The notes beneath the pieces were generated by a model. That model made no database searches. It worked only from the letters and a program-made list of their open reading frames with translations, and had not been told where the DNA came from. From Bradyrhizobium retamae (GTDB lineage Bacteria; Pseudomonadota; Alphaproteobacteria; Rhizobiales; Xanthobacteraceae): DNA of 64,000 nucleotides. Each line of letters opens with the position of its first letter. The first letter of the stretch is position 1. Where the stretch lies: assembly GCF_001440415.1 (NCBI RefSeq), contig NZ_LLYA01000068.1:62001-126000 (forward strand), written 5' to 3'. The position numbers were made by a program, and so were the translations under genes. Below are positions 1 to 9,786 of the stretch, in pieces.

Positions 1-5
1 TATAA

Positions 6-1373
<1,368 letters not shown>

Positions 1374-1502
1374 ACCGCGCAGGCGTTGTAACGGGAACGT
1401 CATTCGGGTCCGATAAGATACAGGTAGGCCCATGCCTAAGGCTCGGCGGCCGTTGGCTGCCGCTTGGCGCGACCTAATCCGACTCCGATCCGGTGCACGC
1501 TC

Positions 1503-3272
1503 ATGATCAAACGCTTCATCAAACTCTTCGCTGCCGCCCTCGTTGTCCTGTCTGCGGGATCCTCGGCGGTTGCCCAGACCATCTACCCGATCGACCGCGC
1601 GTCGATTCTCGCCGGCGCACGCTTCGATTTCAAAGTCGAGTTCCCGGATCGCGTCGATCCCTCGAAGCTGAAAGTGACCGTGAACGGCGACGACCATGCC
1701 GCTGTGTTCAGCCAGTCCGGAACATTCGTCGAGCGCGAGGACGGCAAGGACCAGTCGGCATTGATGCTTCGCGGCGTCACCCTGACCAGGCCGGGCAATG
1801 TCACGGTCGAAGTCAGCGATGGCACGCGAAGCCGCACGGTGGCGTGGACAGTCTACGATACCGGTCCGCGCAAGGCGAAGAACGTCGTCCTGTTCATTGG
1901 TGACGGGCTGTCACCCGCGCACCGCGTCGCCGCCCGTCTGCTCTCCAAGGGCATCGCGGAAGGCAAGAGCCTCGGCAAGCTTGCGATCGACGACATGCCG
2001 CATATGGCGCTGGTGGCGACCGCAGGCTCGGATTCCATCATCACCGATTCAGCGAACGCTGCGAGCGCCTATGCCACCGGCCACAAGGCCGCGGTCAATG
2101 CCATGGGCGTCTATGCGGACCGTACTGCAAGCCCGTTCGATGATCCAAGGGTCGAGACCATTGCGAGCCTGGCGAAGCGGCGGCACGGCATGGGTATCGG
2201 CATTGTCACCAATACCGAAGTCGAGGATGCGACGCCGGCGGCGATGGTGGCGCACACCCGCCGTCGCGCCGCCTATGACCAGATCGTCGAGCAATTATTC
2301 GCCGCCAGGCCCGATGTGCTGATGGGCGGCGGAGCTGCGAATTTCCTGCCGCAAGGAGCGCCGGGGTCCAGGCGCAAGGACAACGTCGATTACCTCGCCC
2401 GATTCCGCGATGCCGGCTATTCGATTGCGGCGACGGCGGGCGAACTCAATGCGCTTGCGGCCAAGCCCGACACGCGCCAGTTACTCGGCCTGTTCGCCAC
2501 GGGAAATATGGACGGCGCGCTGGATCGCAAGTTTCTCAAAGGCGGCGGCGTGGCGAGATTCCCGGAACAGCCGGATCTAACCGAGCAGATGCAGGCCGCG
2601 CTGAACATCCTGTCCAGGAACGATGCGGGCTTCTTCCTGATGGTCGAATCCGGCATGATCGACAAATACGCGCATGCGCTGGATATGGAGCGCGCGGTCT
2701 ATGACACGATCATGCTGGATAACGCGGTCGCCCTGGCGCGCAAATGGGCGCTGGCGCGCGGCGACGACACCCTGATCCTTGTGCTCGCCGACCACAATCA
2801 TCCCAACAGCCTTGTCGGCACCATCAATGACGATATGAGCACGACGCCCAACGTGCCTTTGCGCGAGCGCGTCGGTACCTACGACAAAGCCGGATTTCCT
2901 AATTATCCGGCTCCCGATGCCGATGGCTATCCGCCGCGCGTGGACGTCAGCCGACGGCTGGCGCTCTTCTCCGCGAGCCTTCCGGACCACTACGAAACCT
3001 TCCGCCCCAAGCTCGACAATCCGAACGAACCAAGCGTCAAGGGCGATGCGCCGGGCACGTTCAAGATCAACGAGAAATACAAGGACGTGCCGGGGGCGGT
3101 GCTGCGCTTTGGCAACCTGCCGGCGATGATGGGCGCCAGCGTGCATTCGGGAGAGGATGTCATCCTGACGGGGACTGGACCGGGCAGCGAACGCATCAGC
3201 GGCTCGATGGACAACACCGACGTATTCCGCATCATGGCGGACGCGCTCGGCCTTGCAGCCGCGGGACAATAG
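1503..3272 (+). CDS. Secreted alkaline phosphatase (left-arm copy)
   Basis: This periplasmic phosphomonoesterase of the PhoA/alkaline phosphatase superfamily is 589 residues from the ATG at 1503. That start is chosen over a TTG at 1464 because it begins a typical signal peptide (basic MIKR, hydrophobic core, cleavage near residue 24 after AVA). Metal- and catalysis-related motifs are in order: FIGDG with Asp134, TDSA with the predicted nucleophile Ser183, VESGMIDKYAH near residue 390, and ADHNH near 440. The N-terminal ~110 residues before the catalytic domain look like a separate beta domain, making the protein longer than E. coli PhoA (about 470). It is transcribed in the same direction as argG after a 129-base gap. 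No clear Pho box was seen. Substrate is unknown. Confidence 0.88.
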   Translation: MIKRFIKLFAAALVVLSAGSSAVAQTIYPIDRASILAGARFDFKVEFPDRVDPSKLKVTVNGDDHAAVFSQSGTFVEREDGKDQSALMLRGVTLTRPGNVTVEVSDGTRSRTVAWTVYDTGPRKAKNVVLFIGDGLSPAHRVAARLLSKGIAEGKSLGKLAIDDMPHMALVATAGSDSIITDSANAASAYATGHKAAVNAMGVYADRTASPFDDPRVETIASLAKRRHGMGIGIVTNTEVEDATPAAMVAHTRRRAAYDQIVEQLFAARPDVLMGGGAANFLPQGAPGSRRKDNVDYLARFRDAGYSIAATAGELNALAAKPDTRQLLGLFATGNMDGALDRKFLKGGGVARFPEQPDLTEQMQAALNILSRNDAGFFLMVESGMIDKYAHALDMERAVYDTIMLDNAVALARKWALARGDDTLILVLADHNHPNSLVGTINDDMSTTPNVPLRERVGTYDKAGFPNYPAPDADGYPPRVDVSRRLALFSASLPDHYETFRPKLDNPNEPSVKGDAPGTFKINEKYKDVPGAVLRFGNLPAMMGASVHSGEDVILTGTGPGSERISGSMDNTDVFRIMADALGLAAAGQ

Positions 3273-3294
3273 TTTCGCGTGCGAAGTCCTCGCG

Positions 3295-3936
3295 TCAGGA
3301 GAGCGGCGGTGCAAACATCAGTTTGATGCAGCTTCGAAAGATCATGATCTGCCGTTCGAGACGGCCGGGATCGTTCAGCGTCTTGGACATGATGATGGCG
3401 CCGTCGACGATGCAGGACAGCATGTCGGCGACATCGTCGAGGTCGACCGGCTCTCTCGGAGGATGGACCGCCGCGATGCCGTCGAGGATCGTGCGGAAGC
3501 GCGCGTTCCAGTCCCGCACGGATTGCGCGGTGAGATCGCGTATCTCACGGTCGAACAGCCGTTCCTGATAGCAGATGCTGGCGATCAGGCAGCCGGGATG
3601 TCCGTTCGGCAGATCGGCCATCGTTTCCGCAAGCAGCTTCAGTGAAATCAGGAACGCCTGCAGCGGATCGTCCGATAGCTGTTGGCCGCGCCCGAAAATT
3701 TCGTCGAACAGGCGATCGTTGGTTGCGACATATCGCCGGACCATTTCGCGGGCGAGCGCGTTCTTGTCCTTGAAGTGGTAGAAAAAGCCGCTCTTGGTGA
3801 GGCCGGCCTCGGCGATCACTTCCTCGATCGAGGTCGCGCCGAATCCTTTGGCGAGCACGGCCGCCTCCGCGATCTCGAGAATTCTCTCGCGGGTGGCTTC
3901 GCCCTTGCCCTTCGGGGTCTCCAAAACTGTACTCAT
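3295..3936 (-). CDS. TetR/AcrR-family transcriptional regulator (left-arm copy)
   Basis: A 213-residue repressor-type regulator. The start at 3936 (MSTVLETPKG) is preceded by a GGAG ribosome-binding site and places the helix-turn-helix near residues 15-60; in-frame upstream sequence to 4059 looks non-coding. The HTH core reads ATSIEEVIAEAGLTKSGFFYHF, the classic TetR signature with the aromatic FYHF end. The C-terminal part is a helical ligand-binding domain, with no effector obvious. The gene is divergent from the methyltransferase gene at 4138 and convergent with the phosphatase gene. The 201-base divergent region holds a 14-base perfect palindrome (4038-4051) that could be its operator. 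Confidence 0.88.
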   Translation of the reverse strand: MSTVLETPKGKGEATRERILEIAEAAVLAKGFGATSIEEVIAEAGLTKSGFFYHFKDKNALAREMVRRYVATNDRLFDEIFGRGQQLSDDPLQAFLISLKLLAETMADLPNGHPGCLIASICYQERLFDREIRDLTAQSVRDWNARFRTILDGIAAVHPPREPVDLDDVADMLSCIVDGAIIMSKTLNDPGRLERQIMIFRSCIKLMFAPPLS

Positions 3937-4037
3937 GGTACGGTTTCTCCACGGCCGGCAGCGCAGGAGCTTTGCGCCCCGCCGGCAACCATTTGATTTC
4001 GTATCATTTTGCAGCTCAAGGTTCATCCGCACCACGA

Positions 4038-4051
4038 GCCGCCTAGGCGGC
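4038..4051. promoter_or_regulatory. 14-bp perfect palindrome, candidate TetR operator (left-arm copy)
   Basis: The sequence gccgcctaggcggc is self-complementary over all 14 bases and lies between the divergent tetR (start 3936) and methyltransferase (start 4138) genes, about 87 bases before the latter. TetR regulators commonly bind palindromes of this kind in their own divergent promoter regions, so it is a plausible operator. No -10/-35 elements were assigned with confidence. Confidence 0.4.
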
Positions 4052-4137
4052 CGCGACACTATGAGGCACCAACATCGTCGGACCTGGCCGATGCGCGAGA
4101 GACGTATCGAAGTCCTCTAATTCGCGGAGATGGTGAA

Positions 4138-5094
4138 ATGGCCAAATACCGACACGCCCTGCCGCAGCGCCGCGGTGGCGTTTTTCTCACCGATGGCGGC
4201 ATGGAAACCACGCTGATCTTCCACGAAGGCGTGGAGCTGCCGCACTTCGCCGCCTTTGTGCTGCTGGATAGCGCCGAAGGGCGGGAGAAGTTGAAGCAGT
4301 ATTATGCCGCCTATCTCGCGGTCGCGCGCGACCATGGCACGGGTTTCGTGCTCGACAGCCCGACATGGCGTGCCAATCCGGATTGGGGCATCAAGCTCGG
4401 CTATGACGCGTCCGCGCTCGCTGGGATCAATGTCCGTTCGATTGCATTGCTCGAGGAGCTGCGCACCGGCTGGGAGCGGCCAGGCGCACCCTGCGTCATC
4501 AGCGGCGCCATCGGCCCGCGCGGCGACGGCTACAAGGCAGGCAACATGCAGGCTGACGAAGCCGAGGCTTATCATCGGGCGCAGATTGCGGCCTTCGTCG
4601 AAGGCGGCGCCGACATGGTCACCGCCTATACGCTTACCAGCATCAATGAAGCGATCGGCATCGCGCGCGCGGCGCGGTCGCAAGGGATTCCGGCGGCCAT
4701 CTCGTTCACTGTGGAGACCAACGGCCGCCTGGTGAAAGGAGAAACGTTGCGTGAGGCGATCGAGACCGTGGATCGCGAGACCGACGGTGCGCCCGAATAC
4801 TTCCTGATCAACTGTGCGCACCCAACCCATTTCGAAGACGCGTTGAAGGTGGGCGAAGCCTGGACCGAACGTATCCATGGCATCAGGGCCAACGCCTCGA
4901 CAAAGAGCCATGCCGAACTCGACGAATCCGAAACGCTCGATGCGGGCGATCCGGCCGATCTCGGGCGGCGGTATGTTGCGCTCAGGAGCGCGTTTCCCAC
5001 GATGCGCATCCTTGGCGGCTGCTGCGGCACCGATCACCGGCACGCCGCCGCCATTTGCGAGGCGTGCGTGCCACCGCGGGCCCTCAGCGCGTGA
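4138..5094 (+). CDS. Homocysteine S-methyltransferase-family protein (left-arm copy)
   Basis: A 318-residue TIM-barrel protein of the Pfam S-methyl_trans (homocysteine/betaine-homocysteine methyltransferase) family. The N-terminal LTDGGMETTL motif and the zinc ligands are visible: the Cys of INCAHP near residue 223 and the paired Cys of GGCCGTDHRH near residue 300. The ATG at 4138 has GGAG at 4126-4129; an in-frame upstream extension to 4009 runs through the candidate operator and was rejected. The family moves a methyl group from S-methylmethionine, betaine or similar donors to homocysteine; the donor here cannot be told from sequence. It is divergent from tetR, which may control it, and convergent with the OmpA-family gene across a shared terminator. 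Confidence 0.87.
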   Translation: MAKYRHALPQRRGGVFLTDGGMETTLIFHEGVELPHFAAFVLLDSAEGREKLKQYYAAYLAVARDHGTGFVLDSPTWRANPDWGIKLGYDASALAGINVRSIALLEELRTGWERPGAPCVISGAIGPRGDGYKAGNMQADEAEAYHRAQIAAFVEGGADMVTAYTLTSINEAIGIARAARSQGIPAAISFTVETNGRLVKGETLREAIETVDRETDGAPEYFLINCAHPTHFEDALKVGEAWTERIHGIRANASTKSHAELDESETLDAGDPADLGRRYVALRSAFPTMRILGGCCGTDHRHAAAICEACVPPRALSA

Positions 5095-5102
5095 TGCAAC
5101 AA

Positions 5103-5130
5103 AAATGGCCGGGATTGTTCCCGGCCATTT
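5103..5130. terminator. Bidirectional intrinsic terminator (left-arm copy)
   Basis: A 12-base perfect stem (aaatggccggga / tcccggccattt) with a four-base loop at 5115-5118 sits in the 57-base gap between the convergent methyltransferase and OmpA-family genes. T-rich sequence follows on both strands, so it can serve both genes. Confidence 0.85.
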
Positions 5131-5151
5131 TCATTTTGATTGACCGCCAGC

Positions 5152-6528
5152 TCAGCGCGGCGGCGCGGTGCCGGGCGGGGGCGGCGGCAGCGAGGCCTGT
5201 CCGCCGTTGAGCAGCGGCGTGATGTTGCGGATGGTGACGCGCCGGTTGATCGGGCTCGGCCCGTCGACCTGCTCCTTCAGGTACTGCTCGCCATAGCCCT
5301 GCGAGGTCAGGTTTTCCGCCGGCACGTTGAACTGCTGCGTCAGCAAGGTGGCCGCCGATTCGGCGCGGCGGTCCGACAGCGACAGATTGTCGACGTCGTT
5401 TCCGACCGCGTCGGTGTGGCCCTCGATCAGGAACACTGCGCGCGGATTCTGCTGGATCGCGCGGTTGAGGCCGTCGGCGATCGCCTGCAGCTTCTCCGCC
5501 TGATCGGGCGGGATTTCCCACGATCCGGTTTCGAAGTTGATGGTGTTGACGTCGATGCTCGGCATCCGCTGCCGCACCGTGGGGCTGTAGCGGATTTCGT
5601 CCAGCGAATAACGCCGTTCGATCCGCTCCACCGGTGGTGCAATCATGGTGTCGTAGATCAATTCCGGCGACGCTTCCTCCGCGTCGACGATGTAACGGTT
5701 GTAGGGAATGCGGACCACCGGCGGCGCGAGGGCGACAAAGAATCCGCCGCCCCCACGCGGATCGCGGTAGCTGTTGTCGATGATGATGATCTCGCGACCG
5801 CGCTCGTCGCGGCGGATACGGCGCAGCAACTGGCCGTCGCGGCCCATCACGGTGATGACCTGGGTGCCATCCGGTCTGATGACGACGGTACGGGTCTCGC
5901 CGCCGACAGTCTGGGTCTGGATGTCGCGCGCGCCGTAACGGAAGCGCTCGACCTCGTTGTGACGAACATATGCCTGCCCGCCGGGATCGCGAACGATGAT
6001 CCGGCCGGGTTCGGTGATAACCGTGCGACCGCCTTCCTGAACTTCGCGACGCTGGCCGCGGAAGTCGTCGAGGCGCTGCGGCCCTGTGGCCCGAGTGCCC
6101 GGGGCGATCACCCTGAGCCCCTCTTGGGTCGGAGGAGGCGCCGGCAATGGCGCCGTGATCTGAGGCGCGCGCTGGAAGGCCGGCGCGACCGTTGGCGGCG
6201 CGTTCTGGACCCGGCCTGCCGGCGGCGTGGCGGCCGGCGCACCGGGCACGGCGGTTGGCGCCGCGGGAGCGGTCGTGGTGCCCGGAGCCGCCGGAGTGCC
6301 AGCAGCCGGGGGTGCCGTCGGCGCGGGTGTCGCGGCCGGCGCCGTTGCAGCGGGGGCGCCGGGAGCCGGCAGGCCGGGGCGGCCCGTCGGTGGCGTTGGC
6401 GCCGGCGTTGGCGCACCCGCCGCGGCCGGAGGCGGTGTGCCGGGACGTCCCTGCGGTGTCGTTGGCGCGGTCGTCGGAGCGCCCGCAGCCGGTGGTGTCG
6501 TCGGAGTACCCGCGGCTGGTGGCGTCGC
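5152..6528 (-). pseudogene. OmpA-family outer-membrane protein, 5' end lost at palindrome axis (left copy)
   Basis: Only the last 458 codons are present. The C-terminal ~130 residues are an OmpA-like peptidoglycan-binding domain (FETGSWEIPPDQAEKLQAIA, then GHTDAVGND and LSLSDRRAES with the Asp and Arg that bind diaminopimelate, ending with INRRVTI). Before it lies a beta-rich segment with RDPGGQAYVRHNEVERF-type sequence, and before that a long Pro/Ala/Thr/Gly low-complexity region (PPAAGTPTT-type units). The reading frame stays open to 6867, but everything beyond 6529 is the mirror image of the other arm read in a meaningless frame. The real gene should continue with more Pro/Ala repeat and a signal peptide. 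The product would anchor the envelope to peptidoglycan. Confidence 0.8.
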
Positions 6529-6530
6529 CG

Positions 6531-7907
6531 GCGGCGCCACCAGCCGCGGGTACTCCGACGACACCACCGGCTGCGGGCGCTCCGACGACCGCGCCAACGA
6601 CACCGCAGGGACGTCCCGGCACACCGCCTCCGGCCGCGGCGGGTGCGCCAACGCCGGCGCCAACGCCACCGACGGGCCGCCCCGGCCTGCCGGCTCCCGG
6701 CGCCCCCGCTGCAACGGCGCCGGCCGCGACACCCGCGCCGACGGCACCCCCGGCTGCTGGCACTCCGGCGGCTCCGGGCACCACGACCGCTCCCGCGGCG
6801 CCAACCGCCGTGCCCGGTGCGCCGGCCGCCACGCCGCCGGCAGGCCGGGTCCAGAACGCGCCGCCAACGGTCGCGCCGGCCTTCCAGCGCGCGCCTCAGA
6901 TCACGGCGCCATTGCCGGCGCCTCCTCCGACCCAAGAGGGGCTCAGGGTGATCGCCCCGGGCACTCGGGCCACAGGGCCGCAGCGCCTCGACGACTTCCG
7001 CGGCCAGCGTCGCGAAGTTCAGGAAGGCGGTCGCACGGTTATCACCGAACCCGGCCGGATCATCGTTCGCGATCCCGGCGGGCAGGCATATGTTCGTCAC
7101 AACGAGGTCGAGCGCTTCCGTTACGGCGCGCGCGACATCCAGACCCAGACTGTCGGCGGCGAGACCCGTACCGTCGTCATCAGACCGGATGGCACCCAGG
7201 TCATCACCGTGATGGGCCGCGACGGCCAGTTGCTGCGCCGTATCCGCCGCGACGAGCGCGGTCGCGAGATCATCATCATCGACAACAGCTACCGCGATCC
7301 GCGTGGGGGCGGCGGATTCTTTGTCGCCCTCGCGCCGCCGGTGGTCCGCATTCCCTACAACCGTTACATCGTCGACGCGGAGGAAGCGTCGCCGGAATTG
7401 ATCTACGACACCATGATTGCACCACCGGTGGAGCGGATCGAACGGCGTTATTCGCTGGACGAAATCCGCTACAGCCCCACGGTGCGGCAGCGGATGCCGA
7501 GCATCGACGTCAACACCATCAACTTCGAAACCGGATCGTGGGAAATCCCGCCCGATCAGGCGGAGAAGCTGCAGGCGATCGCCGACGGCCTCAACCGCGC
7601 GATCCAGCAGAATCCGCGCGCAGTGTTCCTGATCGAGGGCCACACCGACGCGGTCGGAAACGACGTCGACAATCTGTCGCTGTCGGACCGCCGCGCCGAA
7701 TCGGCGGCCACCTTGCTGACGCAGCAGTTCAACGTGCCGGCGGAAAACCTGACCTCGCAGGGCTATGGCGAGCAGTACCTGAAGGAGCAGGTCGACGGGC
7801 CGAGCCCGATCAACCGGCGCGTCACCATCCGCAACATCACGCCGCTGCTCAACGGCGGACAGGCCTCGCTGCCGCCGCCCCCGCCCGGCACCGCGCCGCC
7901 GCGCTGA
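6531..7907 (+). pseudogene. OmpA-family outer-membrane protein, 5' end lost at palindrome axis (right copy)
   Basis: Mirror of the gene at 5152-6528, identical except for the codons next to the axis (SPAA here against PPAT in the other copy), caused by the 6525/6534 mismatch. The open frame begins at 6192, but its first 113 codons are antisense mirror sequence. The authentic N-terminus is absent from the window on both sides of the axis, so no complete gene for this protein exists here. Confidence 0.8.
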
Positions 7908-7928
7908 GCTGGCGGTCAATCAAAATGA

Positions 7929-7956
7929 AAATGGCCGGGAACAATCCCGGCCATTT
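7929..7956. terminator. Bidirectional intrinsic terminator (right-arm copy)
   Basis: Mirror of the 12-base-stem terminator at 5103-5130, between the convergent OmpA-family and methyltransferase genes. Confidence 0.85.
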
Positions 7957-7964
7957 TTGTTGCA

Positions 7965-8921
7965 TCACGCGCTGAGGGCCCGCGGTGGCACGCACGCCTC
8001 GCAAATGGCGGCGGCGTGCCGGTGATCGGTGCCGCAGCAGCCGCCAAGGATGCGCATCGTGGGAAACGCGCTCCTGAGCGCAACATACCGCCGCCCGAGA
8101 TCGGCCGGATCGCCCGCATCGAGCGTTTCGGATTCGTCGAGTTCGGCATGGCTCTTTGTCGAGGCGTTGGCCCTGATGCCATGGATACGTTCGGTCCAGG
8201 CTTCGCCCACCTTCAACGCGTCTTCGAAATGGGTTGGGTGCGCACAGTTGATCAGGAAGTATTCGGGCGCACCGTCGGTCTCGCGATCCACGGTCTCGAT
8301 CGCCTCACGCAACGTTTCTCCTTTCACCAGGCGGCCGTTGGTCTCCACAGTGAACGAGATGGCCGCCGGAATCCCTTGCGACCGCGCCGCGCGCGCGATG
8401 CCGATCGCTTCATTGATGCTGGTAAGCGTATAGGCGGTGACCATGTCGGCGCCGCCTTCGACGAAGGCCGCAATCTGCGCCCGATGATAAGCCTCGGCTT
8501 CGTCAGCCTGCATGTTGCCTGCCTTGTAGCCGTCGCCGCGCGGGCCGATGGCGCCGCTGATGACGCAGGGTGCGCCTGGCCGCTCCCAGCCGGTGCGCAG
8601 CTCCTCGAGCAATGCAATCGAACGGACATTGATCCCAGCGAGCGCGGACGCGTCATAGCCGAGCTTGATGCCCCAATCCGGATTGGCACGCCATGTCGGG
8701 CTGTCGAGCACGAAACCCGTGCCATGGTCGCGCGCGACCGCGAGATAGGCGGCATAATACTGCTTCAACTTCTCCCGCCCTTCGGCGCTATCCAGCAGCA
8801 CAAAGGCGGCGAAGTGCGGCAGCTCCACGCCTTCGTGGAAGATCAGCGTGGTTTCCATGCCGCCATCGGTGAGAAAAACGCCACCGCGGCGCTGCGGCAG
8901 GGCGTGTCGGTATTTGGCCAT
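7965..8921 (-). CDS. Homocysteine S-methyltransferase-family protein (right-arm copy)
   Basis: Identical to the product at 4138-5094 (318 residues, GGCCG zinc motif near the C-terminus). Same start choice: ATG at 8921 with GGAG upstream. This is the copy in the arm with a natural flank. Confidence 0.87.
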   Translation of the reverse strand: MAKYRHALPQRRGGVFLTDGGMETTLIFHEGVELPHFAAFVLLDSAEGREKLKQYYAAYLAVARDHGTGFVLDSPTWRANPDWGIKLGYDASALAGINVRSIALLEELRTGWERPGAPCVISGAIGPRGDGYKAGNMQADEAEAYHRAQIAAFVEGGADMVTAYTLTSINEAIGIARAARSQGIPAAISFTVETNGRLVKGETLREAIETVDRETDGAPEYFLINCAHPTHFEDALKVGEAWTERIHGIRANASTKSHAELDESETLDAGDPADLGRRYVALRSAFPTMRILGGCCGTDHRHAAAICEACVPPRALSA

Positions 8922-9007
8922 TTCACCATCTCCGCGAATTAGAGGACTTCGATACGTCTCTCGCGCATCGGCCAGGTCCGACGATGTTGGTGCCTCATAG
9001 TGTCGCG

Positions 9008-9021
9008 GCCGCCTAGGCGGC
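9008..9021. promoter_or_regulatory. 14-bp perfect palindrome, candidate TetR operator (right-arm copy)
   Basis: Mirror of 4038-4051, between the divergent methyltransferase (start 8921) and tetR (start 9123) genes. Confidence 0.4.
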
Positions 9022-9122
9022 TCGTGGTGCGGATGAACCTTGAGCTGCAAAATGATACGAAATCAAATGGTTGCCGGCGGGGCGCAAAGCTCCTGCGCTG
9101 CCGGCCGTGGAGAAACCGTACC

Positions 9123-9764
9123 ATGAGTACAGTTTTGGAGACCCCGAAGGGCAAGGGCGAAGCCACCCGCGAGAGAATTCTCGAGATCGCGGAGGCGGCC
9201 GTGCTCGCCAAAGGATTCGGCGCGACCTCGATCGAGGAAGTGATCGCCGAGGCCGGCCTCACCAAGAGCGGCTTTTTCTACCACTTCAAGGACAAGAACG
9301 CGCTCGCCCGCGAAATGGTCCGGCGATATGTCGCAACCAACGATCGCCTGTTCGACGAAATTTTCGGGCGCGGCCAACAGCTATCGGACGATCCGCTGCA
9401 GGCGTTCCTGATTTCACTGAAGCTGCTTGCGGAAACGATGGCCGATCTGCCGAACGGACATCCCGGCTGCCTGATCGCCAGCATCTGCTATCAGGAACGG
9501 CTGTTCGACCGTGAGATACGCGATCTCACCGCGCAATCCGTGCGGGACTGGAACGCGCGCTTCCGCACGATCCTCGACGGCATCGCGGCGGTCCATCCTC
9601 CGAGAGAGCCGGTCGACCTCGACGATGTCGCCGACATGCTGTCCTGCATCGTCGACGGCGCCATCATCATGTCCAAGACGCTGAACGATCCCGGCCGTCT
9701 CGAACGGCAGATCATGATCTTTCGAAGCTGCATCAAACTGATGTTTGCACCGCCGCTCTCCTGA
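9123..9764 (+). CDS. TetR/AcrR-family transcriptional regulator (right-arm copy)
   Basis: Identical to the 213-residue regulator at 3295-3936. ATG at 9123 follows a GGAG site; it is divergent from the methyltransferase gene and convergent with the alkaline phosphatase gene. Confidence 0.88.
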   Translation: MSTVLETPKGKGEATRERILEIAEAAVLAKGFGATSIEEVIAEAGLTKSGFFYHFKDKNALAREMVRRYVATNDRLFDEIFGRGQQLSDDPLQAFLISLKLLAETMADLPNGHPGCLIASICYQERLFDREIRDLTAQSVRDWNARFRTILDGIAAVHPPREPVDLDDVADMLSCIVDGAIIMSKTLNDPGRLERQIMIFRSCIKLMFAPPLS

Positions 9765-9786
9765 CGCGAGGACTTCGCACGCGAAA

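Noticed and set aside
6490..6570. Hairpin telomere of a linear replicon at the palindrome axis
   Set aside because: The axis is inside an open gene in GC-rich low-complexity DNA, not in an AT-rich resolvase-type telomere, and no telomere resolvase gene is present. It cannot be excluded without reads but is unlikely.
5084..7975. Very long antisense and through-axis reading frames of 571-603 codons around the palindrome centre
   Set aside because: They come from GC-rich third-position bias and from reading the mirror arm in a wrong frame. Their N-terminal or antisense parts are Arg/Ala/Gly-rich with no recognisable domain, while the OmpA frame explains the region.
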